DNA of 64,000 bases from Clostridiales bacterium (GCA_004557125.1 SFET01000006.1:25186-89185), one strand, 5' to 3'. Positions 47,150 to 56,613 are shown, counted from the stretch's first letter. Notes: generated by a model not told the origin, from the sequence alone. Numbers and translations are program-made.

Positions 47150-47887
47150 TTATGTCTGCACCTTGTCGGCACATGGCGGGCTGTAATCGGCGCGGCTGCC
47201 ATCGATCAGCCGCAGCGTGCCGCCGGTCGCGCCCGTTCCCTCCAGATCGGCCACAGCTGCCTGCATCAGCGCAAGTTTCTCGGAAATCCCCCGGGAATCT
47301 CCCAGCAGCACCAGGATTCCGCTGCGGGTGATGATGCGCAGATCCTCCGGATCGGAAAGATCGATCTCCGACACGTACATGCCTGCCTGCCGTTCCTCGA
47401 GCGACCCCAGGATCTCCCGGCAGAGCGCCGCGCGGCCCTCCGTATCGGAAAGTATCTCACCCGGCGCCCAGCTCACCTCAAGGCCGCTCAGGTAGATCAG
47501 ATCCCGATCGGGCGCCTCCTCCACCGCCCCGATGGCACAGCACGCGCCGTCAAGCAGTAGCAGTTCCTCGCCGCACTTCAGCATCGCCTCCGGCGTGCGT
47601 TCCTTCACGCGCAGGAGCAATTTGTCCGGCAGCTTCAATTGATATGCATCGAGGTACACCCTTCCCAGGGAATTGATGCCCGCTCGAACCTCCTCCTCGC
47701 GCAGCTTCCAAACGGATTTGCCCTGCGCAAGACCCGCCGCAGCGGCGATGGTCTCCACATCAAGGGAGCCGCCCTGCACGACGATCGTCCTCAGCACGAA
47801 CACGCACTTCCCCAGCCACAGGGACAGTGCCGCCAGCAGCACGAGCGCCGTCAGAGCGGCGATCAGAACCTTTGTCCGCCTGCGCAT
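47150..47887 (-). CDS. ftsQ: Divisome protein FtsQ/DivIB
   Basis: 245 aa. A short basic tail, one membrane helix (VLIAALTALVLLAALSLWLG) and a POTRA domain (FVLRTIVVQGGSLDVETIAA, GKSVWKLREEEV). The rest is a DivIB beta domain. It bridges the cytoplasmic ring and septal wall enzymes. Position between ftsW and ftsA supports the call. Confidence 0.88.
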   Translation of the reverse strand: MRRRTKVLIAALTALVLLAALSLWLGKCVFVLRTIVVQGGSLDVETIAAAAGLAQGKSVWKLREEEVRAGINSLGRVYLDAYQLKLPDKLLLRVKERTPEAMLKCGEELLLLDGACCAIGAVEEAPDRDLIYLSGLEVSWAPGEILSDTEGRAALCREILGSLEERQAGMYVSEIDLSDPEDLRIITRSGILVLLGDSRGISEKLALMQAAVADLEGTGATGGTLRLIDGSRADYSPPCADKVQT

Positions 47888-47890
47888 CCC

Positions 47891-49078
47891 TCACACCTCC
47901 GCTGCCGCCATGCCGGCCTCGCGCCTGCGCTTTTCCGAAGCGGAGATGTTCAGCAGAATCGCCGTCGCGCCCATCAGGATCGACACCGACGTGCCACCGG
48001 AGCTGAAGAAGGGCAGCGGCAGGCCCGTGGTGGGCATCATGCCGATGACCACCGCCACGTTGAGCACCGCCTGCACGCCGATCATGGACGTGATGCCCCC
48101 GGCAAGCAGGCTGCCGAAGCGGTCGGAGCATCGGATGGCCACCCGCAGTCCGAAGAACACGAAGGCCATGAACAGCGCCAGCACCATCAGGCACCCCACC
48201 AGCCCCAGGTCCTCGCCCACCACCGCGAAGATGAAGTCCGACTCCGGGTAGGGCAGGAACGCATACTTCTGCCGGCCCTTTCCCAGCCCCATGCCGAACA
48301 GTCCCCCGGAGCCGAAGGCCAGCAGCGACTGGGAGAGCTGGTAGCCCTCGTTGCTCAGGTAGGCAAAGGGATTGCGGAAGGACATCAATCGCGCGCGGCG
48401 GTAGGGCTCGGACAGGGCGTAATAGCCGCCCAGCACCAGCCCCGATGCGCCGATCAGCCCCAGATGCCGCCACTTCGCCCCGGCAATCATCACCATCACC
48501 GCGGAGACGATCAGGATGCTGCCCGCCGTGGAAAGGTTCGGCTGCATGAGGATCAGCAGAAACAGCACGCCCGGGAACAGGAACGCCGGGATCAAGCCCC
48601 GAAAGAGCCGGGTCACGTCGTGGTTCTTCCGGCTGAGCAGCCGCGCAAGGTGGAGGATGGAGGCGTACTTCGCCAGCTCCGACGGCTGGAAGCTCACCGG
48701 CCCGATGCGCAGCCAGCGCCGGGAGCCATTCAGCATCCTGCCAATGCCGGGAATCGCCACCAGAATCAGCAGCACAATGCTCACCAGCAGCAGCGTGGTG
48801 CTGATCTGGGGCTTTGCCAGCATGCGATAGTCGATGTGCAGCAAAAAAAGCATCAGGATCGCGCCCGCAGCGATGCCCATCATCTGTGAAATCACTTCTG
48901 AGAGCGCGCTTCCGCGATCCTGTGCATTGTAATAGCTCGCCGCGTACAGCACCAGCAGTCCGCAGGCCAGCAGCGCGATGAAGCAGATCAGCAGACCCCG
49001 ATCCACGTATCGCAGTATGTTGTATCTCTTCCGCGGCGCCGCCGCGGCCTTCGCCCCGCGAACGGGACGCAGCATCAA
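47891..49078 (-). CDS. ftsW: SEDS peptidoglycan glycosyltransferase FtsW
   Basis: 395 aa, about ten membrane helices. Conserved blocks: NGSRRWLRIGPVSFQPSELA, AFLPYPESDFIFAVVGEDLG and MPTTGLPLPFFSSGGTS. It polymerises lipid II at the septum with a partner PBP. It overlaps murD by ATGA and is followed directly by ftsQ; murG, which usually lies here, is absent. Confidence 0.95.
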   Translation of the reverse strand: MMLRPVRGAKAAAAPRKRYNILRYVDRGLLICFIALLACGLLVLYAASYYNAQDRGSALSEVISQMMGIAAGAILMLFLLHIDYRMLAKPQISTTLLLVSIVLLILVAIPGIGRMLNGSRRWLRIGPVSFQPSELAKYASILHLARLLSRKNHDVTRLFRGLIPAFLFPGVLFLLILMQPNLSTAGSILIVSAVMVMIAGAKWRHLGLIGASGLVLGGYYALSEPYRRARLMSFRNPFAYLSNEGYQLSQSLLAFGSGGLFGMGLGKGRQKYAFLPYPESDFIFAVVGEDLGLVGCLMVLALFMAFVFFGLRVAIRCSDRFGSLLAGGITSMIGVQAVLNVAVVIGMMPTTGLPLPFFSSGGTSVSILMGATAILLNISASEKRRREAGMAAAEV

Positions 49079-50442
49079 GCCCTTCTGCTCTCCAGCCGGT
49101 TCACGATCTCCTTGAAGATGCGGCCCCGGGCCTCGTAGTCGTCGAACATGTCAAAGCTTGCGCAGCTGGGCGAGAGCAGCACCGTGCCGCCCTCCTGCGC
49201 CAGCTCAAAGGCGCGGCGCACGGCCTTCTCAAAGTCGTAGCCCGCGTGCTCCCAGGCGTGGAAGCCCACCTTCTCCAGCGTCTCCTCGCACTGCTTTGCG
49301 GTCGCACCGATGAGCACCACCTGCTCGATGGGGCACTTCACGATCTCCTCGCACAGGGGCGTAAAGTCGGTGTGCTTGTCGTAGCCGCCCAGAATCAGCA
49401 CCGTGGGACGCTTCATGGCGCGCACGGCCTGAATGCTGGAGTCCACGTTGGTGCCCTTGGAGTCGTTGATGAACTGCACGCCGTCCAACTCCCGCACGAA
49501 CTCGATGCGGTGCTCCACGCCCTTGAAGGTGCGCAGCGTGTGGCGGATCACCGGGCCGGGAATGCCCGCGACCATGGCCATCGCCGCAGCCGCCAGCGCG
49601 TTCTTCAGGTTGTGTTCGCCGGGTATGTAGACCTCGTCGGCTCCGCAGATGGCCTTGCAGTTGGCGGGCGTGCCGAACACGATCTTGCCCTCCCGCACGA
49701 ACGCGCCGTACTCCACCTCATTGCGGCTGGAGAACCACACGACCTTCGCCTTTGTGCGTTTCGCCATGTCCCGGGTCACGGGATCGTCCCAGTTGAGAAT
49801 CACGAAGTCATTTGCATCCTCCATTTCAAAGATGCGCTCCTTGAGGGCGATGTACTTCTCCATGGTGCCGTGGCGGTTCAGGTGATCCTCGGAGATGTTG
49901 AGCACCGCGCTGACGTGGGGATGGAACAGCGAGGAGGTCTCCATCATGAAGGAGGAAATCTCGCACACGGTCACGTCGCCGGGCTTCATCTCCGGCACCG
50001 CGCCGGAATAGGGTGTGCCGATGTTACCCACCACGTGGGTGCGCTTGCCCGCGTTCTTGAAGATCTCGCCCAACAGCGTGACCGTGGTAGTCTTGCCGTT
50101 GGTGCCCGTGACCGCCAGCAGCATGCCGGTGGACTCGCGGTAGGCGTACTCGATCTCACCCATGACCTCCACGCCCAGCTCGCGCGCCTTCAGCACCGCG
50201 GGGTGCTCCGGGGGAATGCCGGGGCTGACGATCAGCGCGTCCAGACCGTCGATGAACTTCTCAGGCTCCTTTTCATTGAGGCACAGCTTTGCGCCCTGCG
50301 CTTCGACCTCGTCCAGCGCGCCGTTAAAGGCCTCGTGCGCCTTGCTGTCGCAGGCCAGCACCTCCCAGCCCCGCAGAAGCAGCAGCTTCGTCACGGCGAT
50401 GCCGCTGCGGGCCAAGCCCAATACCATCGCTCTCTTTGCCAT
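49075..50442 (-). CDS. murD: UDP-N-acetylmuramoyl-L-alanine--D-glutamate ligase
   Basis: 455 aa. AKRAMVLGLARSGIAVTKLL opens the N-domain; ATP loop TGTNGKTTTVTLLGEIF; NISEDHLNRHGTM and INDSKGTNVDSSI follow. It adds D-glutamate to UDP-MurNAc-L-Ala in the cytosol. The ATG at 50442 has AAGGAGA 7 bases upstream, and the longer frame has no homology. Confidence 0.97.
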   Translation of the reverse strand: MAKRAMVLGLARSGIAVTKLLLLRGWEVLACDSKAHEAFNGALDEVEAQGAKLCLNEKEPEKFIDGLDALIVSPGIPPEHPAVLKARELGVEVMGEIEYAYRESTGMLLAVTGTNGKTTTVTLLGEIFKNAGKRTHVVGNIGTPYSGAVPEMKPGDVTVCEISSFMMETSSLFHPHVSAVLNISEDHLNRHGTMEKYIALKERIFEMEDANDFVILNWDDPVTRDMAKRTKAKVVWFSSRNEVEYGAFVREGKIVFGTPANCKAICGADEVYIPGEHNLKNALAAAAMAMVAGIPGPVIRHTLRTFKGVEHRIEFVRELDGVQFINDSKGTNVDSSIQAVRAMKRPTVLILGGYDKHTDFTPLCEEIVKCPIEQVVLIGATAKQCEETLEKVGFHAWEHAGYDFEKAVRRAFELAQEGGTVLLSPSCASFDMFDDYEARGRIFKEIVNRLESRRA

Positions 50443-50527
50443 ATGCAATCTCCTTCCATATCCCGGAAAGGGCGGTTCCGGCCGCGAAAACCGCCTTGCC
50501 GACCGCCCCAATGGATTCAGTATTGAA

Positions 50528-51538
50528 TTATGCCACGAAGCCGAGCAGCGCCAGCAGGCACAGCGCGGCGGTGACCACGTAATACATCGTCACCACGCGG
50601 GTCTCCGGCATGCCGGAGAGCTCGAAGTGGTGGTGCAGCGGCGCCATTTTGAACACGCGCTTGCCGGTGCCGGTCTTTCTCTTGGTGTACTTGAAGTAGC
50701 CCACCTGGATGATGTCCGACAGGCTGGAGAGGAACATCGCCAGCGCAATGATGGGCAGCAGCAGCGACAGCCGCGTGACCAGCACCATGCCCATCAGCGC
50801 GCCACCGATGAAGAAGGAGCCGACGTCGCCCATGAACACGCGGGCCGGATAGCCGTTGAAGCGCAGAAAGCTCATCAGCGCACCGGTCATCGCGCCGCCG
50901 AAGATGGCCACGTTCAGCAGATTCGAACCGTTCTGCGGATCCGCCGCCGCCATGGTCAGGCAGATCAGCGTCATGGTGATGAAGTCGATCATCGAGCAGC
51001 CGGAGAGTAGGCCGTCCAGGCCGTCCAGCAGGTTCGAGGAGTTCACCGTGCCCACCATGATGAACACCATCACAGGAATGTACAGCCAGCCCAGGTTCCA
51101 CTCCACGTTGAAGAAGGGCACCGTGAGCGCGGAGCCGATGGTGGGATGCTTGTAGGCCCACACGGACAGGATCACCGCCAGCACCAGCTGGGGAACGATC
51201 TTCTGCATGGGCGTAAGGCCCAGGCTGCGCTTGAGTTTGACCTTGATGAAGTCGTCCACGAAGCCCACCAGGCCGAAGCCCAGCGCCGAGACGACGATCA
51301 TCAGCAGGTAGTCGAAGCGGCTGTCCCCATAGGAGAAGGCCAGCGCGGCGATCAGCGCCGGCACGGCGAAGATGATGCCGCCCATGGTGGGCGTACCCTG
51401 CTTCTTCTTGTGGGACTCGGGGCCGAGATCGTAGATCGTCTGACCGAACTTCAGCTTCTTGAGCCACGGAATCATAATCGGACCGAATACGACCGTCATT
51501 GCAAAGGCGGCAATGATCGTCCAGATCAGTCTGTGCAT
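50528..51538 (-). CDS. mraY: Phospho-N-acetylmuramoyl-pentapeptide-transferase
   Basis: 336 aa, about ten membrane helices. HKKKQGTPTMGGIIF, FVDDFIKVKLKRSLGLT, NSSNLLDGLDGLLSG and MAPLHHHFELSGMPE are diagnostic. It makes lipid I on the inner membrane face. It lies between murE and murD; murF, normally just upstream, is missing. Confidence 0.97.
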   Translation of the reverse strand: MHRLIWTIIAAFAMTVVFGPIMIPWLKKLKFGQTIYDLGPESHKKKQGTPTMGGIIFAVPALIAALAFSYGDSRFDYLLMIVVSALGFGLVGFVDDFIKVKLKRSLGLTPMQKIVPQLVLAVILSVWAYKHPTIGSALTVPFFNVEWNLGWLYIPVMVFIMVGTVNSSNLLDGLDGLLSGCSMIDFITMTLICLTMAAADPQNGSNLLNVAIFGGAMTGALMSFLRFNGYPARVFMGDVGSFFIGGALMGMVLVTRLSLLLPIIALAMFLSSLSDIIQVGYFKYTKRKTGTGKRVFKMAPLHHHFELSGMPETRVVTMYYVVTAALCLLALLGFVA

Positions 51539-51583
51539 CTTCTGTTCCCTCCAAACGGTTTTCTCTGATATTGCCCGCGCATG

Positions 51584-53044
51584 TTATTTGCCCGCAATCT
51601 CCTTGAGCAGCTCGGCCACCACGATCTTTTCATTGAAGGGGTGGCGCACGCCGTTGATCTCCTGATAGGTCTCGTGGCCCTTGCCGGCCAGGATCACCAC
51701 ATCGGAGGGATGGGCGTGCATCAGCGCGTACTTGATGGCCTCGCGGCGGTTTTCGATCACCACATATTCGCAGCCGGTGCCGCGAATGCCCTCCTCGATG
51801 GCGGCGAGGATCTCCATGGGATCCTCGTTGCGGGGATTGTCGCTGGTGAGCACGCAGAAGTCCGCAAGCTCCCCGGCGATCTCGCCCATCAGCGGCCGCT
51901 TCGCCCGGTCGCGATTGCCGCCGCAGCCGAACAGCGCGATCATGCGACCCTTCGTGGTCTCCCGCACGGCCTTCAAAATGTTCTCCAGGCTGTCCGGCGA
52001 ATGGGCGTAGTCCAGAATCACGCGATAGGGCGTGCCCGTCTCCAGCAGCTCGATTCTGCCCGGCACCGCGCGCACGTCCTCCAGGCCCCGGCGGATCGCC
52101 TCCGGACCGATGCCCAGGCTGATGCAGACGCCCGCCGCCAGCAGCGCGTTGTAGACGTTGAAGATGCCCGCCAGCTTCAGCGCAATGGACACGCGGAAGT
52201 GCTTGTGCCAGGTCATCAGGAAGTTGGAGCCGCATTCGCTGATCTCGATGTCGTTCACATAGACGTCGCTGCCCTCGCGGATACCCACCCGCAGGGCCTC
52301 GCGGCCCGTGGCGGCGATGCCCTGGGCAATGCGCTCGTCGTCCACATTGAACACGATGCGGTCCGTCATCTTCGGATCGAAGAAGCGCATCTTGCATTCG
52401 AAGTAGGAATCCATCGATTCGAAGAAGTCCAGGTGATCCTGGGAGAAGTTCGAGAATGCGCCCACGTCGAATCTGATCCCCGCCAGGCGGTCCATGGCCA
52501 GCGCGTGGGCGGAGACCTCCATGATGACGTACTCCACGCCCGCCTCCGCCATCTTCTGCAGCATCGCCTGGGTGTCCAGCGGATCCGGCGTGGTCAGCTT
52601 CGACGGGATGACCTCCTCGCCGATCATGGAGCACACGGTGCCGATCAGGCCCACCTTCTTCCCCGCCTCCTCCAGGATGGACTTGAGCAGGAAGCTGGTG
52701 GTGGTCTTGCCCTTGGTGCCCGTGATGCCGATCATGTGCATCTTTTGGGCAGGATTTCCGTGAAACTGCGCCGCCACGTAGGACTCGGCCAGGCGCACGT
52801 TCTCCACCACCACCTGCGGAACCTCAAGCTCCAGCGGGTGATCCACCAGCAGCGCCACGGCGCCGCGCTGCACCGCCTGGGGCGCAAAGTCGTGGGCGTC
52901 CATGTGCAGGCCGGGCACACAGATGAACAGGTCCCCCGGCTGTACCTTCCGGGAATCCCCGCAAATATTCAGAATCTCTGTATCTTGATCTCCGATCATC
53001 CGAACCTTGCCGGGAATGGTCCCGGTCAATTCATTCAGCTTCAT
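51584..53044 (-). CDS. murE: UDP-MurNAc-L-Ala-D-Glu ligase, meso-diaminopimelate type
   Basis: 486 aa. ATP loop GITGTKGKTTTSFLLKSI, EVSAHALAMDRL and FSNFSQDHLDFF are conserved. The substrate motif LTSDNPRNEDP has the DNPR sequence of meso-DAP-adding MurE enzymes, so the wall should be of the DAP type. ATG 53044 (MKLNELTGTI) has AGGGGGATG upstream; a longer frame overlaps the PBP gene. Confidence 0.96.
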   Translation of the reverse strand: MKLNELTGTIPGKVRMIGDQDTEILNICGDSRKVQPGDLFICVPGLHMDAHDFAPQAVQRGAVALLVDHPLELEVPQVVVENVRLAESYVAAQFHGNPAQKMHMIGITGTKGKTTTSFLLKSILEEAGKKVGLIGTVCSMIGEEVIPSKLTTPDPLDTQAMLQKMAEAGVEYVIMEVSAHALAMDRLAGIRFDVGAFSNFSQDHLDFFESMDSYFECKMRFFDPKMTDRIVFNVDDERIAQGIAATGREALRVGIREGSDVYVNDIEISECGSNFLMTWHKHFRVSIALKLAGIFNVYNALLAAGVCISLGIGPEAIRRGLEDVRAVPGRIELLETGTPYRVILDYAHSPDSLENILKAVRETTKGRMIALFGCGGNRDRAKRPLMGEIAGELADFCVLTSDNPRNEDPMEILAAIEEGIRGTGCEYVVIENRREAIKYALMHAHPSDVVILAGKGHETYQEINGVRHPFNEKIVVAELLKEIAGK

Positions 53045-53085
53045 TCGGCATCCCCCTGTAATCATTTTCAGGCACGTTCCCACGC

Positions 53086-55215
53086 TCATGGCGGCTCAAA
53101 CGTGACCGCCACCGATGCCGTGGGAAAGACCTCATCCCCGGCGGTGGGCTCCTGCGCAACCGCAAGCCCGCTGCCTTCGATTTGCATTTTGAGTCCGTAG
53201 GATCGCAGAATCCGATTGGCCTCCAGCACGGACAGGCCCGTCACATCCGGCACCTGAACCCTACTATTATTGCGCAAGTCTGTTAAGTTGTCAACATACA
53301 GCATCATCAGCGAGCCCTTTGCCATGCTTGCGCCCGCTGCCGGCAGCTGATTTGTCACAATTCCGCCCTCTCCGTCGAACACGCAGTCCAGACCGGCCGC
53401 CTTCACTGCCGCAGAGGCGTCGGCAAGATTCAGACCCGTCACAGCCGGCACGCGCACCTGCTCGGCCTCCTTCTCGCCGGTCGAAGGTGCGATTCCCATG
53501 TACATCAGCGCCTGCTCCAGGATGTCCCGGGCGTAGGGCGCGGCTGTGACGCTGCCGAAGTCGATGGCCACGTCCGCCTCCTCCACGATGAGCAGCACGG
53601 CGATTTGGGGATCATCGATGGGTGCGAAGCCAACGAAGGAGCCGATGTGCTTGTCGCTGGACACCACGCCGTCCACATAGACCTGGGCCGTGCCCGTCTT
53701 GCCGCCGATGCGATAGCCGGGGATCGCCGCGTTCTTGCCGCCGCCCACGGCCACCACCTGCTCCAGCAGATCCCGCATGGTGGCGGAGGTCTCCGTCGAG
53801 ATGGGATTTGCCACCACCTGCCGCTGACCCCGCTGGATCACCGTGCCGCTTCCGTCGGTGATTTCTTGGACGATGTAGGGTTCAAGCAGGTTCCCGCCGT
53901 TGACCGCAGCGCAGGCCGCCGTCAGCAGCTGCAGCGGCGTGACGGCGATGGACTGGCCGAAGCCGATGCGGGCGATATCCACGCGCTTGCAGGCGCTCTC
54001 CGGAATCACGATGCCGCCGGCCTCGCCCTGCAGGTCCACGCCCGTGGGACTGCCCAGACCGAAGGCCTCGATGTAATCGTAGAAGCGCTCCACGCCCAGC
54101 CGCAGGCCCATCTCCACGAACACCGGGTTGCAGGAGTTCTGCAGTGCCTGGGCGAAGGTCTCCGCGCCGTGGGGCTTCCCCCAGCACTTGATCCTGCCGC
54201 CCTCCACGTAGATGGAGCCGGAGCAGTAGAAGCCCTCATTCGGCGTGACCAGGCCGCTGTCCAGCGCTGCCGAGGCCGTGAGGATCTTGAAGGTGGAGCC
54301 CGGCTCGTAGGCGTCGGTGATGCAGCGGTTGCGCATCAGCTCGGTGAGCGTATCCACGTCGTCCCGGGGCGGATCGTTCAGGTCGTAGTCCGGCTTGTTG
54401 ACCATGGCCAGAATCTCACCGGTCTGCGGATCCATCACCAGCGCACGCACGGCCTTGGCATTGTTCACCGAAAGCGCCTCCCGCGCCGCCTTCTCCGCAA
54501 AGCTCTGGATGGACGCGTCGAGGGTCAGCGTCACGCTGCCGCCCTCCACCGCTGCGATGTACTCGCTGGCGGAGTAGTCCAGCTCCCGGCCCTTGCCGTC
54601 GATCTCCTCCAGCACGCGCCCGGCCTTGCCGGACAGGTAGCTGTCCAGCGACTGCTCCAGCCCCGCCTGACCCACGCCGTCGATGGTGGTCAGCCCCAGC
54701 ACCTGGCATGCCAGCTCGCCCATGGGATAGTATCGCTTGCTCTCCTCCTCCAGATACAGGCCGGTAAGCAGCGGCTCACTGGCCTGCGCATCCTGCGCCA
54801 TCAGCGACTTGATCTCCTGGGCCACGTCCCTCGAAAGCTGGCGCTTGAGGGTCACGCCGCCCTTGCTGGTATCTGAGGCCTTCTGCTCAATGGTCGAAGC
54901 GTCCATGTCCAGAATCGGCGCGAGCACCTGGGCCAGCGCCGCAGCATTTTTGACCTGCCGGGGACTGACCGAGAGCGTGTAGGCCGTGGCGCTCTGGGCC
55001 AGCACCGCACCGTTGCGATCGAGAATCCGGCCCCGCGTGGGCTGAATCGTGCTCTCGCTGGTCCACTGGGACTGGGCGCGCAGCTGAAGTTCCTCCGCCT
55101 TGAGAATCTGCAGCTGAAACAGCCGGCCGCCCAGGGCCGCGAACAATACAAAGAAGATGGCCAGCAACAAGGCAAGGCGGCGACGGATGACCGGCCCTGT
55201 CAGAACCATATTCAT
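53086..55215 (-). CDS. Class B penicillin-binding protein with two PASTA domains (SpoVD/FtsI type)
   Basis: 709 aa. N-terminal membrane helix (RRLALLLAIFFVLFAALGGR), a dimerisation domain (PTRGRILDRNGAVLAQSATA), and the transpeptidase with active-site Ser in YEPGSTFKILT, NSCNPVF (SxN) and GGKTGTAQ (KTG). Two C-terminal PASTA repeats (VPAVTGLNLADASAAVKAAG; VPDVTGLSVLEANRILRSYG) may sense wall fragments. It cross-links septal peptidoglycan with FtsW. Without a second paralogue in view, the division versus sporulation role cannot be decided. Confidence 0.94.
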   Translation of the reverse strand: MNMVLTGPVIRRRLALLLAIFFVLFAALGGRLFQLQILKAEELQLRAQSQWTSESTIQPTRGRILDRNGAVLAQSATAYTLSVSPRQVKNAAALAQVLAPILDMDASTIEQKASDTSKGGVTLKRQLSRDVAQEIKSLMAQDAQASEPLLTGLYLEEESKRYYPMGELACQVLGLTTIDGVGQAGLEQSLDSYLSGKAGRVLEEIDGKGRELDYSASEYIAAVEGGSVTLTLDASIQSFAEKAAREALSVNNAKAVRALVMDPQTGEILAMVNKPDYDLNDPPRDDVDTLTELMRNRCITDAYEPGSTFKILTASAALDSGLVTPNEGFYCSGSIYVEGGRIKCWGKPHGAETFAQALQNSCNPVFVEMGLRLGVERFYDYIEAFGLGSPTGVDLQGEAGGIVIPESACKRVDIARIGFGQSIAVTPLQLLTAACAAVNGGNLLEPYIVQEITDGSGTVIQRGQRQVVANPISTETSATMRDLLEQVVAVGGGKNAAIPGYRIGGKTGTAQVYVDGVVSSDKHIGSFVGFAPIDDPQIAVLLIVEEADVAIDFGSVTAAPYARDILEQALMYMGIAPSTGEKEAEQVRVPAVTGLNLADASAAVKAAGLDCVFDGEGGIVTNQLPAAGASMAKGSLMMLYVDNLTDLRNNSRVQVPDVTGLSVLEANRILRSYGLKMQIEGSGLAVAQEPTAGDEVFPTASVAVTFEPP

Positions 55216-55299
55216 CCCTCCCCGCCTGGAAAGTCTCGTTCAGAACTTTCTTGCCGCCGGAGCTGCCGGCCGCCTGGGTGGACGTATATCTCTCATATC

Positions 55300-55599
55300 C
55301 TATTCCACGCATATGGCGCGGATCTGTGTCTCGTCGGGCGATTCCATGCCCAGCTGCTGCGCACGCGCAGCGATCTGTTCCAGGTTGTGGAATTCATTGA
55401 CGCGCAGTTCAAGGTTGGCCTCCTCCCTGGCGAGGGCCGAGGTCTGCGCCTGCACGGCGGCGGTCTGCTTGCTCACCGAAGAAATGCGGGAGAGCATGGT
55501 GATCTGCATAAACAATCCCGCGAACAGCACCACAGCCACCGCGGCGATCCACAGCATGCCGCCGTATCTGCGCGGCGCTGCACAAAACCGCACACTCAT
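55300..55599 (-). CDS. ftsL: FtsL-like septum protein
   Basis: 99 aa, one membrane helix (MLWIAAVAVVLFAGLFMQIT) followed by a coiled coil (SKQTAAVQAQTSALAREEAN) and the typical ending IAARAQQLGM. Sequence identity in this family is low; the call rests on topology and on its place before the PBP gene. ATG 55599 has GGGAGG. First gene in view of the dcw cluster; mraZ and rsmH, usual upstream partners, are not here. Confidence 0.8.
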   Translation of the reverse strand: MSVRFCAAPRRYGGMLWIAAVAVVLFAGLFMQITMLSRISSVSKQTAAVQAQTSALAREEANLELRVNEFHNLEQIAARAQQLGMESPDETQIRAICVE

Positions 55600-55875
55600 A
55601 TTTATTCGCCTCCCGCTCCGCAAAGAACCACGTCGGCCGTTCCTGCTTTGCGCGGCCGCTTATGAGTATCTATGCGGCCTCTCCGATCGGCATTCGGGAG
55701 GATTTTCCGGTTTTCAAAGATGATCCGTTTGGATTTATTATAGCATATGCCCCGGTTTTCAAGTCAGGATTTGACATTCTTTTCACAGTATTTAAAATCT
55801 CCGTCACAGTTTGTTGTTGAAAAAGCGCGAATTACCGGAAGGAACCCGAACAAACGTTTGCATTTCTCCACAGTT
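55600..55875. promoter_or_regulatory. Upstream region of the dcw cluster with an extended -10 and a LexA-like box
   Basis: On the minus strand TGCTATAAT (TATAAT at 55737-55742) is an extended -10 about 140 bases before ftsL; no good -35 is seen. CGAACAAACGTTTG at 55847-55860 fits the pattern CGAAC-N4-GTTYG of the dinB LexA box with one half-site change. Its distance from the -10 (over 100 bases) makes direct control of ftsL uncertain. Confidence 0.45.
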
Positions 55876-55904
55876 TGTGCTAAACTCTTATTGTCATTTG
55901 CCAT
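55764..55904 (-). pseudogene. Start of an IS200-type tnpA running into chromosomal sequence
   Basis: Behind AAGGAGG the ATG at 55904 opens MANDNKSLAQT, which matches the N-terminus of IS200/IS605 TnpA (usually MANDN-SLAHTKWNCKYH). After 10-11 codons the match ends, and the frame continues 35 more codons through non-IS sequence, including the LexA-like box, to a stop at 55764. It is a chimeric short frame, not a working gene. Confidence 0.6.
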
Positions 55905-56035
55905 TGCGGATGTCCTCCTTTTGCTTTCGTCATGCAGTTTCCAGACCGCATCTCCATTATAGCAAAAGGAGTTTTTCTTTCATTCTCACCGCTTAAGCTT
56001 CGCTGAACCCCACGCCTAGCGTGGGGTTTTCGGGG
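55876..56035 (-). mobile_element. Left-end fragment of an IS200/IS605-type element
   Basis: Reading the minus strand: a CCCCACGC/GCGTGGGG hairpin (56007-56030), AAGCTTAAGCGGTGAGAATG, a TATAAT (55956-55961), AAGGAGGACATCCGCA and the first codons of tnpA to GCACA at 55876. This is the organisation of an IS200 left end with the tnpA leader. The rest of the element is missing here; a body fragment lies at 58921-59268 in opposite orientation. Confidence 0.65.
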
Positions 56036-56037
56036 TA

Positions 56038-56070
56038 CAAAAAGGACCTCCGGAAACAAAACCGGAGGTC
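56038..56070 (-). terminator. Terminator of the XRE regulator gene
   Basis: GACCTCCGG (56045-56053) and CCGGAGGTC (56062-56070), followed on the minus strand by CTTTTTG. Confidence 0.85.
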
Positions 56071-56100
56071 TGTTTTGTAGGAGCGGTACTGTGCGCCGAA

Positions 56101-56547
56101 CTATGCCTGATGCTTCCAGTGGTTCAGCTTCGGCAGCTGCTCCTGAAAGTAGGCGCGGGCCTGGTCAGTGGGCCAACCCTCTTTGGACATGTGCTCCACC
56201 AGAAAGTCCGTCAGCTCCTCGAGGGAGGTGTGAAAGAAGCTCCCGTCCACGTAGCACCACTTGCAATATTCCTCGTTGAAGGAGCCGTCGGGTTCGCGGC
56301 TGGTGGTTGTATCCTCCAGCGGCATGCCGCAGCACTGGCAGATCAGCTGCTGCGGAGAGCCCAGCAGCGTGTTGATGGAGACCTCGTACAGGCGGGAGAG
56401 CAGCTTCAGCGTCTCCACATTTGGAACGGTTTCGCCGGTCTCCCAGCGGGAGACGGCCTGGCGCGTGACGAAAACCCTTTCCGCCAGCTCGCTCTGGGAC
56501 AGGCCACGATCCGTGCGCAGCTTCAGAAGTACGTCCTTGGGTTCCAT
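56101..56547 (-). CDS. XRE-family transcriptional regulator with C-terminal zinc ribbon
   Basis: 148 aa. Residues 3-60 are an HTH_3 domain (LRTDRGLSQSELAERVFVTR, QAVSRWETGETVPNVETLKL). Residues about 68-140 are a putative zinc-ribbon domain: CQCCGMPLED, then EYCKWCYVDG (four cysteines), as in a family where HTH and ribbon are fused. It may bind a metal or sense redox state. The ATG at 56547 is chosen because GAGAGGTG lies 6 bases ahead; ATG 56553 overlaps that RBS. Confidence 0.87.
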   Translation of the reverse strand: MEPKDVLLKLRTDRGLSQSELAERVFVTRQAVSRWETGETVPNVETLKLLSRLYEVSINTLLGSPQQLICQCCGMPLEDTTTSREPDGSFNEEYCKWCYVDGSFFHTSLEELTDFLVEHMSKEGWPTDQARAYFQEQLPKLNHWKHQA

Positions 56548-56565
56548 GCGCATCACCTCTCGTAT

Positions 56566-56594
56566 ATTTTATATCGGAAGAACGTGCATGACAA
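56566..56594 (-). promoter_or_regulatory. Promoter of the XRE gene
   Basis: Minus-strand TTGTCA (56589-56594), 17-base spacer, TAAAAT (56566-56571). Confidence 0.6.
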
Positions 56595-56613
56595 GCAACC
56601 CGCTGTTGCCCAT

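Noticed and set aside
55747..55962. Plus-strand 71-codon frame upstream of the dcw cluster
   Set aside because: No RBS, it overlaps the IS200 left-end fragment in antisense and has no recognisable composition.
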